A stretch of DNA of 34,944 nucleotides from Maribacter sp. (GTDB lineage: Bacteria; Bacteroidota; Bacteroidia; Flavobacteriales; Flavobacteriaceae). This document shows positions 33,571 to 34,944 of this stretch, one piece after another. The stretch is taken from NCBI GenBank assembly GCA_022865355.1, contig JALHST010000175.1, forward strand, positions 1-34,944, written 5' to 3'. Below the pieces are notes generated by a model, which worked only from the letters and a program-made list of their open reading frames with translations, was not told the DNA's origin and made no database searches. The translations under genes and the position numbers were made by a program. Positions within the stretch are counted from its first letter, which is position 1; each line of letters opens with the position of its first letter.

Positions 33571-34626
33571 ATGGACATCTCAAATTTTTTTAAGGCCAGT
33601 ATACTCCTATCTTTCTTTTGGGCCTGCGGCGGTGGCAATACGACGGCAACATCCCTTTTCGAAATTCAAGTGGAGGGGAATAGCACCCAATTTCAGCAAA
33701 ATGAAGACGTGGGCATTGGTATTAGGAATAAGAAAAACAAAATAATAGACCAGGTAACCTATTCTATTGACGATAAGACACTCCCTTTGCATGATGCACA
33801 TATTTCCCTTGATGTTGCCTCCTTGGGAAACAAGACTTTAAAGGCAGTGGTCGATTACGAGGGAGGATCAGTTGAAATTTCGAAGAAACTGAAAATATTA
33901 GCCGCGAAAGCACCAGAAATATATACCTATGAGATAATTAATGAATATCCACATGATCCAAAGGCGTACACCCAGGGCCTCGAATTTTATAATGACACCC
34001 TCTATGAAAGCACCGGCAAGAATGGACGATCCTCACTTCGTAAGGTAGATTATACCACCGGAAAGGTATTGGAACAGATCGACCTTGATAAATCGGTTTT
34101 TGGTGAAGGGCTCACTATCTTCAACGGCAAGATTTATCAATTGACCTGGCAGAACGGAAAAGGGTTTATTTATGATCTCGGCAATTTTAAGAAATTGGGC
34201 GATTTTCAGTACGGGGAAAGCAAAGAGGGATGGGGATTGGCCAACAATGGCGAAAAAATCATAAAAAGTGACGGTACCGAAAAAATATGGTTCCTCAATC
34301 CGCAAACATTGGTCGAGGAAGGCCATATTGAAACAGTTACCAATAAATCGATCTTTAATAAAACCAATGAACTCGAATATTTGGATGGTAAATTGTATGC
34401 CAACGTATATCAAAAACCAAGTATTATGATTATTGATGCCTCTAGTGGCGCCATAGAAGGGGTAATTAATCTAAGTGGTCTGGATAAAAAAGTGAGCAAG
34501 ACCAGCACATGGAGTGACACGGACAATGTTTTGAATGGAATAGCCTATAATCCGGCTCGGAAAACCTTTTTTATCACAGGGAAAGATTGGAATATCCTTT
34601 TTGAAGTCAAGTTTATTAAAAAATAA
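33571..34626 (+). CDS. glutaminyl-peptide cyclotransferase (glutamine cyclotransferase)
   Basis: About 351 residues from the ATG at 33571; a TTG eight codons upstream is less likely. The lipoprotein signal (MDISNFFKASILLSFFWAC) ends at the lipobox FWAC-G. A beta-sandwich-like region (about 30-115) precedes the five-bladed propeller QC domain (about 120-350). That domain has PHDPKAYTQGLEFYNDTLYESTGKNG, SVFGEGLTIFNGKIYQLTWQNG, KEGWGLANNGEKIIKSDG, TNELEYLDGKLYANVYQ and NGIAYNPARKTFFITGKDW. The enzyme turns N-terminal Gln into pyroglutamate; in Bacteroidota most exported proteins begin with Gln after cleavage, giving it abundant substrates. The next gene starts five bases after its stop. Confidence 0.93.
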   Translation: MDISNFFKASILLSFFWACGGGNTTATSLFEIQVEGNSTQFQQNEDVGIGIRNKKNKIIDQVTYSIDDKTLPLHDAHISLDVASLGNKTLKAVVDYEGGSVEISKKLKILAAKAPEIYTYEIINEYPHDPKAYTQGLEFYNDTLYESTGKNGRSSLRKVDYTTGKVLEQIDLDKSVFGEGLTIFNGKIYQLTWQNGKGFIYDLGNFKKLGDFQYGESKEGWGLANNGEKIIKSDGTEKIWFLNPQTLVEEGHIETVTNKSIFNKTNELEYLDGKLYANVYQKPSIMIIDASSGAIEGVINLSGLDKKVSKTSTWSDTDNVLNGIAYNPARKTFFITGKDWNILFEVKFIKK

Positions 34627-34631
34627 TACCC

Positions 34632-34944
34632 ATGGAAATTTTTGAAAAAACCCTGGTAGTGACAAACGATGATCTTGATGATCTGGAACATGTCAACAAT
34701 GTGCGCTACGTGCAATGGATACAGGACATTTCAAAAGAACATTGGCAGGCCTTCGCACCTAAGGAAATGCAGGCGGAGGTCGTTTGGGTGGTCTTGACCC
34801 ATCATATTTCGTATAAGGGCGCCGCGAAGCTCGACGAGGTAATTCGCATTCGTACACATATCGCCGGGAGTAAAGGTGCCACTACGGTTCGGGTCGTAGA
34901 AATGATCAACTATAAAACAAATCATCTCTTGCTCCGTTCCAAAA
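34632..34944 (+). CDS. acyl-CoA thioesterase, YbgC/4HBT type (partial)
   Basis: A hotdog-fold protein cut by the right edge after about 104 residues, with no stop reached. MEIFEKTLVVTNDDLDDLEHVNNVRYVQWIQDISKEHW has the 4HBT layout, with the usual active-site Asp position in the DDLEHVNNVRY motif. It continues as THHISYKGAAKLDEVIRIRTHIAG. Substrate unknown. The ATG at 34632-34634 lies five bases after the stop of the glutaminyl cyclase gene, so the two are probably co-transcribed. Confidence 0.82.
   Translation, partial: MEIFEKTLVVTNDDLDDLEHVNNVRYVQWIQDISKEHWQAFAPKEMQAEVVWVVLTHHISYKGAAKLDEVIRIRTHIAGSKGATTVRVVEMINYKTNHLLLRSK

Noticed and set aside
1-34944. tRNA genes, CRISPR arrays, IS elements, phage genes or a defence system.
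   Set aside because: No cloverleaf with a TTCRA arm, regularly spaced repeat, transposase/integrase or nuclease-helicase cluster was seen; the window is housekeeping chromosome.

Overview
This window is ordinary chromosomal core DNA of a member of the Bacteroidota, most likely a marine-type Flavobacteriaceae. The evidence is a menaquinone gene set with MenD/MenF/MenI, a 390-residue LeuA, Bacteroidota-style lipoproteins and TlpA-like proteins, DUF2853 and SPOR proteins, and promoters of the Bacteroidota form TTG-N(~19-23)-TAnnTTTG instead of E. coli-type boxes. No phage, IS element, CRISPR array, tRNA or rRNA was seen. The genus cannot be fixed from the sequence alone.

Layout. 1-6004 (minus): menaquinone biosynthesis, read right to left as menI, menF, menD, a DUF2853 protein, then cvfB, then a SPOR-domain protein and menA (cut by the left edge). 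Two intrinsic terminators split this run into separate transcription units. 6077-7682 (plus): a tightly coupled trio (alpha/beta hydrolase, GNAT acetyltransferase, VOC protein). 7716-10663 (minus): an exported unknown protein, a perfect 12-bp inverted repeat, and dnaK with an unusual upstream region. 10938-14013 (plus): L-serine dehydratase and a Tat-exported Gfo/Idh/MocA oxidoreductase. The latter is convergent with a DUF1080 protein (minus) across a shared hairpin, and an NTF2-like secreted protein follows. 15795-17823 (plus): panB (frameshifted), a signal peptidase II paralogue and a pseudouridine synthase. 17892-19436 (minus) is a large conserved unknown, divergent from leuA-leuB (plus). 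21886-23110 (minus) is a broken TlpA-like lipoprotein gene, divergent from pheT. 25670-29988 holds a fasciclin protein, an unknown membrane protein, an unknown lipoprotein and an ABC-F ATPase. 30168-34944 holds a thioredoxin-fold lipoprotein, an FSA-type transaldolase, an SDR, the SRP RNA gene (minus), glutaminyl cyclase and a partial thioesterase.

The clearest surprises are: a single-base deletion in panB; a TlpA-like gene carrying both an in-frame TAG and a +1 frameshift; an ABC-F protein whose second composite ATP site looks dead on both faces; a sigma-54-like -24/-12 element with repeated TGTCA/TGACA boxes upstream of dnaK; and an SRP RNA gene with a textbook Bacteroidota promoter whose spacing calibrates the other promoters in the window. 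I found no convincing new multi-gene system. Three coding lesions in 35 kb, one of them in an essential-pathway gene, also raise the possibility of assembly or read errors.
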